Shown: positions 33,610 to 46,149 of the stretch, piece after piece | Position numbering within the stretch: position 1 is the first letter of the stretch | Layout of the letters: each line of letters begins with the position of its first letter | Assembly: GCA_032718565.1 (NCBI GenBank) | Contig: JAVGVS010000023.1 | Span: forward strand, 957,515-1,021,514 | From: Distichodus sexfasciatus | Taxonomy: Eukaryota; Chordata; Actinopteri; Characiformes; Distichodontidae | Reading direction: 5' to 3' | Length of the DNA stretch: 64,000 nt | The notes under the pieces: model-generated | What the model saw: only the letters and a program-made list of their open reading frames with translations | Databases searched by the model: none | What the model was told of the DNA's origin: nothing | Position numbers and translations under genes: made by a program

Positions 33610-34245
33610 CATTATTTAGCACAAATGACCAGGGTCACTTCACATAGCCCCCAAATACCCTCGGGTTTCCATTTTCGCCCGACAGTTTGTTTATGTAGTA
33701 ATTTTCCCCTTCTCCTTTTAGACACAAGCTCGAATCAATGAAGGATTTATTTCTTTAAAATCCAACGTTATATTGAGATATAGATGGTATGAAATAACTA
33801 GCATTGCATGTCATATAACAGCCGACATCTCAATACACTTGGAAAAAGCGAAGTTGCATGTAATTATTTTAAAAAAATATTGTTTTGTGGTGTCATTTGC
33901 TCTTTGGACTTTGGACAGATAAACTGATTGCTTTATTACCTAATGCTTGGTTGTAAAGATTTGTAAAAATTAATGTTTACGTTTCATTAGACTTGTAACA
34001 AATCACGCATCTAATAGTATTAGTAATTTAATTATTTACAATTAATATGTTCTGTCAAATAAATAAAGGCAACATAATTAAATGAAGGATAGGTTTGTTA
34101 ATAGAGATCACACAAATTGCGCATTGCAAAACATTTAGAAATATTAGAAACTAGATCTCTAGTTCTATATTGCTTATTTTACAGTGTTTACACAAACCTT
34201 TGAATAAGCACATTAGAATTTTTTATGTACATAGCTTACGTACAT
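33610..34245. other. intergenic, nothing recognised
   Basis: AT-rich DNA follows the CpG-rich block; no gene or defined repeat. Confidence 0.5.
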
Positions 34246-34247
34246 TC

Positions 34248-34373
34248 CTGGGCAGTGATTTGTACCTTGCTGGTTAATTACCTCAGTGGTACCTTTCTTT
34301 ACCAGTCCTGGACTTAAACCGGTGAACCTCTGGTCACAGGGTCAACCCCCTAACTGTTACCAACTACCCCATG
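34248..34373 (-). mobile_element. SINE family A fragment, minus orientation
   Basis: Reverse complements of the family A body (TACCTCAGTGGTACCTTTC) and head (GGTTTAAGTCCAGGACTGG) are visible. The 3' half is lost. Confidence 0.75.
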
Positions 34374-34379
34374 ATAGCT

Positions 34380-36265
34380 GATGCATTTTGATGCATTCCT
34401 TTATTTTTGTCATTGTAGCTGGTTTGGTTTTACTCTTGTAGCCATTTTTTAAATACTGTTTGGTGTTTGGTTTAGTTTTCCTGTGGTAGTTGGGTTATTG
34501 TTCCCATTGTTTCTGACTTACTGAAACTGCGGTAGCTGCTTTATTTTGTTACCTGGTGTGGCTTAAGCCACGGTCAATTGGTTGCAATTGGAAGTTGTAG
34601 CCCAAAGTCTGTTTCTATTAACACACACCGCTTGCTCAATGCAGTCTGACAGACAGCTACACTGTTTAAAAATGCATAGCAGGTCAGAAATGCAGTGTAG
34701 CCTAAAAAATACACTCACCCTTCCCCCTTTAAAAACGGGCCTCCCTGCTGGGTCCTAGCTATATTGAACACTTTGGAACCTTAAGAATAATTCAAAAATC
34801 AGGATTGGTCTCTCTACCCAGTTCAAAAATCAGAAAACAGCTTCAGATGTTTCAGTAAAATGGGCATTTATAGACCAGCCAGGTGACCTGCAAAAACTAG
34901 CTTTTTGTGCCAAGTTTTTTTTGTGTTATTGGCAGGGTTTTAGAATTCTCCAGTGCAGAACAGATCCAGTTCATCCACCATCGACGGCAGTGGGTGTTGT
35001 GCATAGTGCATATAGGCCAAAAGAGTCACACCCCACCACAATAATCAGCCATTTACTCTGCAAGCTCTGAGTTCGTGGCGTCCTCACAGCGTGCATTCAT
35101 ACACTCCGAAAAGCGAGACAACACATTTCCCAAACTGGTATCTTCAGATCTTAAGTGGCAGAACGGCTGGTAATCAGGCAACATTTGTGCAAACTGTCAG
35201 AGTGAAAAATAGCCTGCATGCGTTCAGCTGAGTTGAGGATATTACTCCGGGGCGTTTGGAGCGGAGGGCGGGTTTTCCTCGAAGGGGTGGAAAGAAAGAG
35301 AGAGAGCGGGAGAGAGAGAGAGAGGAAGGAGTGCAAAGGGGGGGATGGGTGAGGCGATGGTGTGGTTGGTCGGGAGTATTCCTGCCCTCCCTGTGTTCAG
35401 GTGGAACACAATAGGGTTAGGTGACAAGGCGACCACAAGAGGCCCGACGGCGGCATTGTGTGAAGGTTAAGAAGAAGGAGAGGAAGCAAAGATGGTGTCG
35501 TGATACAGTCGTGATATTAGTGCTACAGTCTCTGGAAATCCAATAAGAACCGATTTAATGAACTGCTACTCTCTCTTTTTCAGTCTCTCTATTCGATTTC
35601 TGAATACAAAGCGCCCCTCCTGTAGCGTAATGATGTTGTGGCGTCATTCAAAACACTTAAAAATATCAATTATAGAAACACCCATGGTCTCTTCTTGGAA
35701 CAGAACAGCGTTATTAAAAAAGAGAAAAGGGAGAAAAAGAAAGAAAAATGTCTCATAATTGCAGTTGTTGTTCCATAGAAGCACACTCACCCAAGCATAC
35801 ACACATACAGACACATACAACCAAACACACACACCAACGCAGAGGTCTGTTAATAGAACGAGTGGTACTTTAATGCCTCTGAACTGTACTCCACAGTACA
35901 ATCATTACATTGTGCAACGAGGAGAATCGTGTGAGCTCGACCTTAAACGACCATCTAGCCTGGGTAATGGAGGCTAGCCTCGGGCTTCATGTCTCAACAC
36001 TGTGCAGCACAGAGAGCTGAGGCCTGAGCACGTAGCAGCACTAACATCAGCAGGGGGGCAAACAGCTTACAGACAGCACTAGTCAACTTTCTTGCACCCC
36101 TGAGTGTTATAATTGCTCTTTCGTCATCACGTAGAGACTCTTTGCTTCTCAATTCTTGCAGATGTTGTACCTTCGTGAAAACAAAAAGGTGCTAAATTTC
36201 CAGAGAATATGCATCAAGCTAATGATAGAGCTGCTTACAATGTGATCAGTCTAACGCAACACTTA
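34380..36265. other. intergenic, nothing recognised
   Basis: Mostly unique sequence. A GA tract lies at 35,295-35,325, and a GC-richer patch near 35,240-35,290 (TTACTCCGGGGCGTTTGGAG) has no coding signal. Confidence 0.45.
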
Positions 36266-36270
36266 CAGAG

Positions 36271-36296
36271 AGTTAGGGTTAGGGTTAGGGTTAACC
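36271..36296 (+). repeat. interstitial telomere-type repeat (TTAGGG)3
   Basis: Three perfect TTAGGG units in a row are flanked by GAGAG and TTAACC. They are short and isolated. Confidence 0.9.
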
Positions 36297-36711
36297 ACAA
36301 ATACTGTTTACTGACTTGTTCTACTTCTTTCAGCAATAAGTAAATGATATCAAAACATCAGTATTTTTATAGAGCCGACTTTCTAACTGGGGCTCGGTCC
36401 AAATTTTAGACCAGATTTGGATGACAGTTAAGGATCTAATCAGGTTGTACAGTGAGTGCAGGTGCCAACATCCGATTTATGTCTGAATTTTCTACCTGAC
36501 TGAGAAATCAAAGGGCCGGATGCACTTCCACCATATCTCAGATAGCGTGAGGTAGTATAAAAAATAATCTCTATCATGAAGAAGAAAACAACACCTGCAT
36601 GACTTGCTTGGATAGAGGAAATTTGTTGAAGTTTGCAACTCTCTGCCACTGCATCGCTGCAGAATCGTCCACGTCAATTATGCGATTAATTTCAACAACA
36701 CTAGTAAATAA

Positions 36712-36862
36712 GGTACTGTACCAAAGCATTGCTCCCTGTGCATTGCCAAAAAAGCTGCCCACTGCTCCTTCACGGATGGGTCAAGGTCACATTTCATTTC
36801 ATTGTGGTGCACTGTGTGCTGTGCTGTGCTGTATTCGCAATGACAAATAATCACTCACTTTT
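36712..36862 (+). mobile_element. SINE family A fragment, plus orientation
   Basis: The body and tail (AAGGTACTGTACCAAAGCAT, AAAAGCTGCCCACTGCTCCT, CAATGACAAATAATCACTCA) are present. The tRNA head is missing. Confidence 0.8.
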
Positions 36863-36864
36863 GT

Positions 36865-39800
36865 GGTTCGACTTGAATCCAAATTCAAACTTTCCCCCAA
36901 TATTCAACAGTCCCGAGTCTCAGATCGGTGCCATCTTTATATTATACCTGATGCCAAAAAGTGTTCGGTGACACATACACACTTCCCACAGAGCAGGTGC
37001 TGGGATGACGTGTTGAGGCCTGAAAGAGACATGTCCTGGAAAACCACAGAGCTGCAAAATGCCTCCATTTGGCTCGGAGGAGGAAGATCCAGCTTGATCA
37101 CTTTCAGGAGGTAATCAGGTTCAAAGTGGCTAATGGGACAAACAGTAAAGGAAAAATGAAATGGGGACTTGTATCTTTATTGTGAGATGAAGTGGGTTTG
37201 AGTGTGATTTGCTGTTGTACCAGTCCAGAGAGACAGTCTTAGAGAGGGAGAGAAATAGATGATCTGAATTATTGCATTGTGGGTGAACATGGAGGACATG
37301 TCGCTTCTCCACCATTCATTAGCATGCACTAGCACTCCTCTCTTCCTCAGTCAGACAGTGTGTGTGTATGTGTGTGTGTGTGTAAGTGTGTGTGTGTGTG
37401 AGGACAAACTAACTACTGTTTGACTCAAGGTTATTAGAATATGATGAGGATAAAATGAAGCTAAAGATACCTTTTAATATGCTTTTCAGAAGCGAAACAT
37501 ATTAACCCAATACATTATTAATTTCAGTTTAATTCTTTATATTCTTTTTTATTTCTTTATAACGTTAGATACATGTTATGCTATATATCATATATAAAAT
37601 TTATAGAGACCACACAATGCATAATATTCACAAATTTTCATCCAAATATAATATGAATGAAGGATTGAAGAAGGAACAAGCATGTCATAATATTTCATAA
37701 AATGATAAAAGGAAAAAAACCTAAAGAAAAACCTATTTATTTAAAAATATATAGATTTTGTGAAAGAGAAGGAAAGCAATCCCACAGCTGCTGGCAAATG
37801 AAATGAATTGCACAGTCCTATCTGTATAGCTCTCCTTTATAGCAATTGTTTGTGTTTGTGTGTGTGTGTGTGTGTGCGTGTTGAGAAGGTCAGAGAGGAA
37901 AAGTTTTCATTTTCAATTTCTGAATAGAGCCTTTCTTCACTTGTGATAAGCCTCTCCTCCCCAGCCAACCACTGGTGCATACGCACGTTCATATACATAT
38001 AAACGCAAACACACACACACACACACAGACAGCGCCACATAAACCACTCTCACATGCACATACGCACTTACTCACAGACAGAGCTCTTCAAACAAACTCT
38101 TGATTAAATATTGAAGAGGGCCTGTGGCAACTACAGTGGCAGATACAATTCCGGCCCAATATCCAGCGAAGTGAGGATGGAACGGAGGAGAAGGGGTGAC
38201 GGAAAAGAAGGGAGAAGGGAGGGGTGGTGACACAAAGAGAGGAGAGGACGAGAGAGGAAAACAGAAAGGAGAAGAGGGGAGGAAAGAAGGTGAGCGGAGG
38301 TAAGGTGAGGTGGAAGGAAAGGAAAGGAGGAAGACATGGAAAGAAAAAGGAAAAGAGGCAGGAGAGGATGAGAAAGGAAAAGAGAAGGAGGATAAGAGGA
38401 GAGAGATGGAAGAGAAAGAACTGAGCCCTTTGTGAGAAGATGCAACTTTGACCTTATTATAAGAAATGAGTGAATTTGCAATTTTCTCAATTTTATTCCA
38501 GTGAATATGAATATTAAAAAAATTCTTAATTAAACAAATGAATTAGTTAAAGATTATACTTATTAAAGAGGCGAATGAAGTAAATGATGCAGAAGGACTG
38601 TCATTTTAATAAGTGTATTTAAAGCCGGTGTGTTTTATGTGGTATGATATTAGTGCTCTACTGCCATCTAACGGCCATTGTTTGGCATTACACCTTTTCA
38701 ATCAATAGAAAACATCTGTCAGATTACACCTGACTTTTTTTTTTACAGGAATAGAGTGGAGACAAAGAAAAGACATTTCAAAACCTTTTTTCACTTTTTA
38801 ATTACACCTTTAACCTGTACAATTCAACTGAAAAACAAACAAATGTTTTAGATGGAGACACATATAAAAAATCAAAGCCAGTAAGCTGGTTAGTGTGCCA
38901 TCAATTAGTCACCCCAAATAACGTTCAGCTGCTAAAGTAAGATTTTCCTGACATTTATTTTGTTACATGTTAAAGTCATGGTCCACAAATAGCTTACAAA
39001 ACATCAGTTTTCATTGTTGAAAGGTTTCAGTCAGGAGAAGAGGGCAAAAAGGCATGAATATGGAACTCATACTAAGTAAAGCTTAAATATATCTTCCAGT
39101 TAAAATGTATTCAAAATACTATTTTAAAGCTTCATGGGAGTAAACTGGCCCACTTTTTAGCTGATAAAAGAAGACTTGTAAGTGTAAGAGTAGTAAACTT
39201 TGAGTACCTGGTTGATTTGTGTATTTTTTTTCTACATTCTATGAACTATAAGTTCTAGTTATATAAATATCTAAGGTTAAGTTCTAGTTATATAGTATTA
39301 TAATTTATATATCGTATTAAATTACAATTTACTGCTAGATTTCTTTTTATTAGATTGTATACATGAAATATATATAACCATATTTGATGTTTGGTGATGA
39401 GATTTAATGTGTCCATCTACATGTGTGTGTTGGTGACTTTTAGTCTCAGCCAGTATGAATCAAGTTTATAACAATACTCTACAATATGTGGTCTGACTTT
39501 TTGCTATAAACTTGAGCATAAAAGATTACAAGACTATGTAAAAGATGTGTATGCTTAAACTTTAAGCACAGGACCGATATACTGTATTTAGACTTTTTTT
39601 GAATGCATATTAATTTCAGCCAAGAATAGATGAGGGAAACTTTGATTAAGAAAAAGTTAACTGAGAACATACTTACTTATTAGCACACGTAGAATATTCA
39701 TCTTGTTCATAAGGGATGGGACAGTGACCTTACCATAAATTGGGCCAAAATTGATGAAAAGACAAGGTAAAAACGGGTCAGGGAGGCTGCCAAAAGGCCT
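36865..39800. other. intergenic; microsatellites and a polypurine tract
   Basis: TG runs lie at 37,358-37,400 and 37,851-37,877 and a CA run at 38,009-38,027. A 260-bp GGAAAGGA polypurine tract lies at 38,160-38,420. AT-rich DNA follows. No gene was found. Confidence 0.5.
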
Positions 39801-39802
39801 AC

Positions 39803-39871
39803 CAATCTCGAGTGTAAAGCACTTTGAGTTTGAGAAATGTGCTACATAAAAAATATGAACTACTACTACTG

Positions 39872-39910
<39 letters not shown>

Positions 39911-39930
39911 ATAATAATAATAATAATAAC
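39803..39930 (+). mobile_element. LINE/SINE 3' end with (CTA)n(ATA)n tail
   Basis: The phrase GTGTAAAGCACTTTGAG ... GTGCTACATAAA is the usual 3' end of certain fish retroelements. It is followed by a trinucleotide tail (CTA then ATA) of about 65 bp. The poly-Leu and poly-Val frames here are spurious. Confidence 0.65.
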
Positions 39931-39946
39931 TGCAAGCAGTGATTAC

Positions 39947-41415
39947 GGGGGCCATGCAGTTTGCAGCTTTATCAGGTTTGATGAATCGAAGTGGACAGAC
40001 GTTGAAAAATGACACGTTTCATCCTTTTATCTAGGGTGCTACGGTTCAAAACGTTTTAGGCAAAATGCAAAATAGCTTATTATAGCGCCACCAACTGGCA
40101 GAGTGGCGCAAATTTTTTTTGCCTGAGTAGAGGGAGGGGTACCAGACCTACCTGCCAAATTTCAAAGCCAGAGCCCACCCAGAGCCGGATTTCTATGACA
40201 CTCAGTATGTGGCATTGCAGTCCTATGCCAAGCCCACCACATTTATTTGCATATTACAGCCAAATGAAGACCTAAATTAAAAATGTGCTCAATAATAACT
40301 ACAGAAGAGTGTCTTAGGATTCAAAATATTCCAGTTGCATGCAGATTGGATAAAAATCCAGGGTCTAGTTGGCAAGAGATTAGCGAGAAATCCAATATGG
40401 CGGAAATAGATGCGAGGGTCTATAAAGATTCGTCTTGACCCAAGGAGTAAGATGGTATAAGATTTTTGATAATCGGAGCTATGGTTCAAAAGTTATTAGG
40501 CAAAACGCAAAATAGCTTATTATAGCGCCACCAACTGGCAGAGTGGTGCAATTTTTTTGCCTGAGTAGTGGGTGGGGTTTGTGACCTAACATCCAAATTT
40601 CAAAGCTGTAGGTCTTACAGTTTTTGCTCCACAAAAGGTTAAGCATATTACACAAATTTGCAAGAAATCCAATATGGCGGAAATAGATTGGAGGACTCTG
40701 TAAAGATTCGTAATGACCCAAGGATTAAGAAAACACGAAGTTTTTGAGAATTGCAGCTACGGTTCAAAAGTTATTAGGCAAAATGTAAAATAGCTTATTA
40801 TACCACCACCAACTGGCAGAGTGGCACAATTTTTTTTGCCTGAGTAGAGGGTGGGGTCCCGGACCTACCTGCCAAATTTCAAAGCTGTAGTTCACCCAGA
40901 GCTGGATTTCTATGACACTCAGTGTGTGGTGTTGCAGTCCTATGCCAAGCCGACGACATTTGTTTGCATATTACAGAAAAATGAAGACCTAAATTAAAAA
41001 TGTGCTCGATAATAATTAAAGAAGAGTGTCTTGGGATTCAAATGATACCAGGGACTGGTTCGCAAAAGATGGTTTTGCATATTATGCAAATTAGCGAAAA
41101 ATCAAATATGGAAGAAATAGATGCGGGTCTAAAAGATTCATCTTGACCCAAGGAATAAGACGATATGATATTCTCAGTTTGAGAATCGGAGCTACGGTTC
41201 AAAAGTTATTAGACAAAATGCAAATTTTTCTGGAAAAACGCAAAATAGCTTATGTTGGTGCAGTTTTTTTTGCCTGAGTGTTGGTGGGGTACCGGACCTA
41301 CCTGCCAAATTTCAAAGCTGTAGGTCTTACAGATTTTTCTCCACAACGCGTTTTAAGGCAGAAAAAAAAATCGATTTCAATAGGGTTCCACCCAGTGTTC
41401 CACTGCATGGCCCCC
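39947..41415. mobile_element. TIR-bounded element with a duplicated ~715-bp unit
   Basis: A perfect 14-bp inverted repeat, GGGGGCCATGCAGT (39947-39960) and its complement (41402-41415), bounds 1,469 bp. Inside, the start motif GCTACGGTTCAAAA recurs at 40038, 40478, 40756 and 41191. Alternate segments are alike: segments 1 and 3 (about 440 bp) share GATTTCTATGACACTCAGT, and segments 2 and 4 share GTAGGTCTTACAGTTTTTG. The interior is therefore two ~715-bp copies. Each carries AACTGGCAGAGTGG, flanked in the first copy by GCGCCAC/GTGGCGC hairpin arms. No open frame of note. I do not recognise the family. Confidence 0.75.
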
Positions 41416-41496
41416 TAATAATAATAACTAGACTGCATTTCCACAGAGAAAATGCAAAGCGCTTGCTCACTTCTAGACGGTCTCGTTAGTCTATCT

Positions 41497-42021
41497 GTGT
41501 GTGTGTGTTTGTGTGTGTGTGTTGTGTGTGTGTTTCTGTGTTTGTGTGTGTTTGTGTGTGCGTGTGTACTTCTCTGTGTGTGTTTGTGTGTGTGTTTGTG
41601 GCTGTGTTTGTGTGTGTGTGTTTGTGTGTGTGTGTTTTGTGTGTGTGTGTGTTTTTGTGTGTGTGTTTGTGTGTGTGTTTGTGGTTGTGTGTGTGCATGT
41701 GTGTGGTTGTGTGTGTGTTTGTGTGTGTGTTTCTGTGTGTGTGTTTCTGTTTGTGTGTTTCTGTGTGTGTGTGTGTTTCTGTGTGTGTGTGTCTGTATGT
41801 GTTTCCTGTGTGTGTTTCTCTGTGTGTGTTTGTGTGTGTGTGTTTGTGTGTGTGTGTTTGTGTGTGTTTGTGTGTGTGTGTGTGTGTGTTTGTGTGTGTG
41901 TGTTTGTGTGTGTGTTTGTGTGTGTTTGTGTGTGTGTCTGTGTGTGCGTTTCTGTGTGTCTGTTTCTGTGTGTGTGTGTTTGTGTGTGTGTGTTTCTGTG
42001 TGTGTGTGTGTTTTGTGTGTT

Positions 42022-42052
<31 letters not shown>

Positions 42053-42372
42053 TTCTGTGTGTGTTTCTGTGTGTGTTCTGTGTGTGTGTGTCTGTGTGTG
42101 TGTGTGTTTGTGTGTGTTTGTGTGTGTGTGTCTGTGTGTGTGTGTGTGTTTGTGTGTGTGTGTCTGTGTGTTTGTGTGTGTGTATGTGTGTGTTTCTGTA
42201 TGTGTGTTTCTGTGTGTGTGGTTGTGTGTGTGTGCATGTGTGTGTATTTGTGTGTTTGTGTGTGTGTGTTTCTGTGTGTGTGGTTGTGTGTGTGCATGTG
42301 TGTGTGTGTTGTGTGTTTGTGTGTGTGTTTCTGTGTGTGGGTTTCTGTGTGTGTGTGTGTGTCTTTGTGTGT
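41497..42372 (+). repeat. 875-bp TG-type tract with TTT/TCT spacers
   Basis: Runs of (TG)3-9 are separated by TTTG, TTTCTG, TTGTG or GCATG. The reading frames that stay open through it on both strands (up to about 340 codons of Cys-Val or His-Thr) exist because TG/CA repeats lack stops. They are not genes. Confidence 0.95.
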
Positions 42373-42374
42373 GG

Positions 42375-42600
42375 TCTGACAGCTAGAGTGGATGACATCA
42401 TCGTTCCCATTCATTCCTATAGGCCTTTTTCGCCGGAAAACCGAGAATACCGAACGAACGACAAGGCGTAACATAAAGAAGCTGTGAACAAGCACGCTAT
42501 TCAAATCGGTCGGCGTGTCAGAGTTAGGCAAGTGTCTCTATCCTCGAAAGCCCTGGGAGTAGCAGGCCAAGAAACGGCCGAATGGAATAATAATAATAAT
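42375..42600. mobile_element. repeat segment after the TG tract
   Basis: A GC-normal segment (TGACATCATCGTTCCCATTC, CGCCGGAAAACCGAGAATAC, GTCGGCGTGTCAGAGTTAGG) ends in an ATA tail. It looks like part of a dispersed fish repeat and may belong to the same larger unit as 39,947-41,415. The assignment is by pattern only. Confidence 0.4.
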
Positions 42601-42645
42601 AAAACTTAAGAAAAACAATAATAATAATAATAATAATAATAGGGG

Positions 42646-42972
42646 CCCGCAGTGGCACAGTGGTTAGAAGGTCCTGGGTTCGTAGGCCGTAGGGTCTTTC
42701 TGTGTGGAGTTTGCATGTTCTCCCCGTGTTTGCATGGGTTTCCTCCGGGCACTCCGGCTTCCTCCCAGTCCAAAGGCATGCGCTATAGGTTAATTGGCGA
42801 CTCTAGAATTGAGCCCGTAAGTGTGAATGTGTGTGTGACTGTGTGAGTGTGTGTGTGCCCTGCGGTATGTTGGCGTCTGCCCAGGGTTGTTCCCGCCTTA
42901 GCCGAAAGTTCGGGATGGGCTCTGTAGTACCCCATGACCCAGTTGGGATTGAGCGGTTCAGATAATGAATTA
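42646..42972 (+). mobile_element. V-SINE with (ATT)n tail
   Basis: The tRNA-like head GCAGTGGCACAGTGGTTAG, the core TTTCTGTGTGGAGTTTGCAT and CCTCCGGGCACTCCGGCTTC, and the 3' part GTTGGGATTGAGCGGTTCAG are all present. It is inserted between ATA-type microsatellites. Confidence 0.87.
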
Positions 42973-43028
42973 ATTATTATTATTATTAATATTATTAATA
43001 TTATTATTATTATTATTATTACTACTAC

Positions 43029-43099
<71 letters not shown>

Positions 43100-43101
43100 T
43101 A
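42970..43101 (+). repeat. (ATT)n then (ATA)n microsatellite
   Basis: About 130 bp of trinucleotide repeat that switches from TAT to AAT near 43,028, so the two halves are inverted to each other. Confidence 0.93.
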
Positions 43102-43104
43102 ATG

Positions 43105-46100
43105 TGATGTAATAATTCTAGGAAGTAAGAACAACTCAAATTCAGTAAATATTTTTCCATGGAACATAGGATCAATCATTGGGGCTGTAGAGTATGCTGA
43201 TAGACCTCTACTATTAAATAAACTGAATGCTTTCATATAAGCAGCTTCAGCAAAGTATCAGTTTAGGGGTGTACATACTTATTCAATGTTTAAAATATAT
43301 TGTCTCCCCTTTAAATATTTTCAATTGCATTTTACAAATATGGGGTAACATTAGAGTAAAAACATCTTTAAATATTTTGTCTTGGTCTCTTTTTTAGACT
43401 CATAATACACACTCTCTTATTGTAGACCTTTTATATCCACTAATGTAGCATTTTATGTGAAGATCATGATATTTATATCTCTTTACAGAAAGTCTCTGTT
43501 CAACCTAATACTTTTAAAATGTCTAGAGAACTGGTATCATTAGTTCTCCATTCAATGTTTTCTATAAGAAACTAGTACTGATTACAAGCTATCACTAAAC
43601 TGTTAGCATTTCAGTATTGTTACAATAGATAATCTAACAATCTTAAAACTAGACCATTTTAAAACATGAGCTGGTGTTTAATTTACCATGCAAAATAATT
43701 GTAGAAACTCAAATACAGTAATTCTGTGCGTTTGGGGATGTGTCAAAACAAGCAAACTGCCCATGCTAAGGGGCAGTCCAACAATTTTTCTTTTTTTCCT
43801 TCTTTTTCGCAAAAGAGCAGAAGAACCATTGGGGAGCCACCAACACCAGAGAAATCACCAAAAAAAGAAAATGTGCTGTTAAAATATGTAAATCGGGGGT
43901 TTCCTTTTCCATCTGAGGTCCTACTGTAAGTCGTTATGATTAAACTGACGTTACTGAGTCACTCTCACTTTTTTCCTTTCTCAGAGAGAGACAGCACTGT
44001 GCGTTTTTACTCAGTCGGGTAGTCAAATTTGAACATCTTACTAGGGCATATAACAGTTTTCCAAATTATACACTTTTTGTGTTAAATTTTAGAACACTTT
44101 TAAAGTACACTTCAGACACTGCAACAATCAAGATTTGTAATCTTCAACTCCATACGGATGTAGTTGCAAAATAGGTTAATTAAGCAACTGTAAAGATGTG
44201 AAGGTATTTTGTCATGGTAGCAGATTAAATGGGATGATAACCAGCTACTGAAGATAAAGTGAGCGCTAACATCCGGTTATATTGCAATACCATTTAATTT
44301 TAAGAGAGGATATGATATCTACACTGTCATTTTTTCCTCAGTGTGCATGTGTGTGTGTGCGAGCCATAACATTCGTGGGAAAGGACTGAGTTGACGCAGA
44401 AACAGCGCAAGTTGAGATGTATGGCAAAGCAGCCGACCTTCGACCCCTTCACGTCAAAGGAGGCATCTTCTTTCCATAAATCTGCGTATGCTAGAGTCAC
44501 AGACACGTCAAACACAAATGCATCCAAAAAGGAAGAGGTTACAATTACAAAGCACAAAATAACGCTTTACTGTAGCATTTAGACCAATGTTAAATACGCT
44601 CTGAACTTTGAGCAGAGGAATATTGGGCCCTACGTCAAACTGAAACTAACTTTGGTGGAAATTAATTTCACAATTACATGGTTGTGTGCTACTCACCCGC
44701 AGTACTTTGTCATATTTTCCATGGAAAATATATGTCACCATAATATGAAGTTTTCTATATAGTATATATATTTACTTTATATATATTTCTGTTATGAACT
44801 GTTACATAGTCACACTGTTTAGAATCCAGATTTTATGCGTTTCTGAGCATACCATCAACAGTACAACAGTGTCAAAAAATCAGCTTACGTTTACGTTGGT
44901 TTGGTAGCAAGTGTTCAGATATCCTGCTTAAGCAATGTTGTGATTTTACCTCATTTTCATCCCTGACTCATCCGTCCACAGGGAAAAAAAATGGATTTTT
45001 TTCTTTCCACTCAAAAGAGGAAATTATCTCTGACGGGACACTGGGGTTTCCTTGTTTTTAAAAATATTAAATACCTCATTACTTGTAATTTTTCTTGCCT
45101 TAATTGTTTCTTGCTTGTTTTTGGTTTTCTGTACCATAACTGACAAATGTAAATACAACTGCTGAAAAGCATATTTCAACAAACTTTTCATTTCTTGGAG
45201 ACAATACAGTGCAGAGAAGTAGGTTAGTGTGGTCTGTTGGTATGTAAGATTGGATAATTTTGATTCAGAACTTTTACTCATCATTTTGTACCTGTCAACC
45301 TCATCAATGTTTTAACCTGAAATGATTATGAATGACCTAACCCTTAGCCTGATGTTTATCTACTGAATCCTGACTTAAAGACAAATGTATCACTAAACCC
45401 TGGCCTTGCTGAAAAGCTGAGGGGAAGTGTGAGGTTAACACTTCTAAATCAAGCTACACAATGTCAAGATCATAGACCATGTTCTTTAAAGCAATATAGT
45501 AATATTAGAAAGTGACACTGAAGACCATGCACAATGATTAGGATGTCATTCAGGTTTTTTATTTAGTAACTTTGCCTTTACATATCAGTTTTGCAGCTGA
45601 GATTTTTTATTTATACTTACACATAGTTTTAAATACTTACTCCAAAGTGTGTGTCTTTAAACTTCATACAACCCTAATACTTTTCTAAAAATGCACACAA
45701 AAAACACAGCATGACCCTTCGAGTTATGGTGAGCAGCAAACTGCAGCATGACAGGAAACCTGAAAGTCAGACAGGAAAACAGGAGTTATCACCTCTATAG
45801 AATCTGACAGCAAGGCGCTCTTCTGCAGAACCCGAGACATGAACTTTTGTGAAAGTGAAGATGCTGTAAAAAATGTAGATCTGTTGTCTCTGTGGGACTA
45901 TAAAAATGCCTCATTTATCATAAACCAAGAGAATGATATGAATGACAAAAATAGTTACTTAAAAGATTCACATATGTGATCTGAAAACATATGAAAACAG
46001 GTATGATTTTATTATGCTTATTATATTTTATAGGTAAAAGGATGCAGGTAATCAATACAGAATGCAAACTTACAAAAGAGTGTTATTTTTGTGAGTTGAC

Positions 46101-46140
46101 TAATCTACATCATTTAAACCATTCACAAGTGAACTGACAG
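43105..46140. other. intergenic, nothing recognised
   Basis: AT-rich sequence without exons or clear transposon ends. The short frames at 43.7, 44.4 and 45.1 kb have no domain or splice support. Confidence 0.5.
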
Positions 46141-46149
46141 TAAAGAACG

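Noticed and set aside
33126..33647. 173-codon plus frame and 130-codon minus frame near the rapgef5 first exon
   Set aside because: Opposite or out of frame to the first exon and running through the GT microsatellite.
41415..42531. Reading frames of 290-346 codons on both strands (Cys-Val and His-Thr rich)
   Set aside because: They lie in a TG/CA repeat with no stop codons in any frame, so length means nothing. All frames are open together and there are no splice sites or domains.
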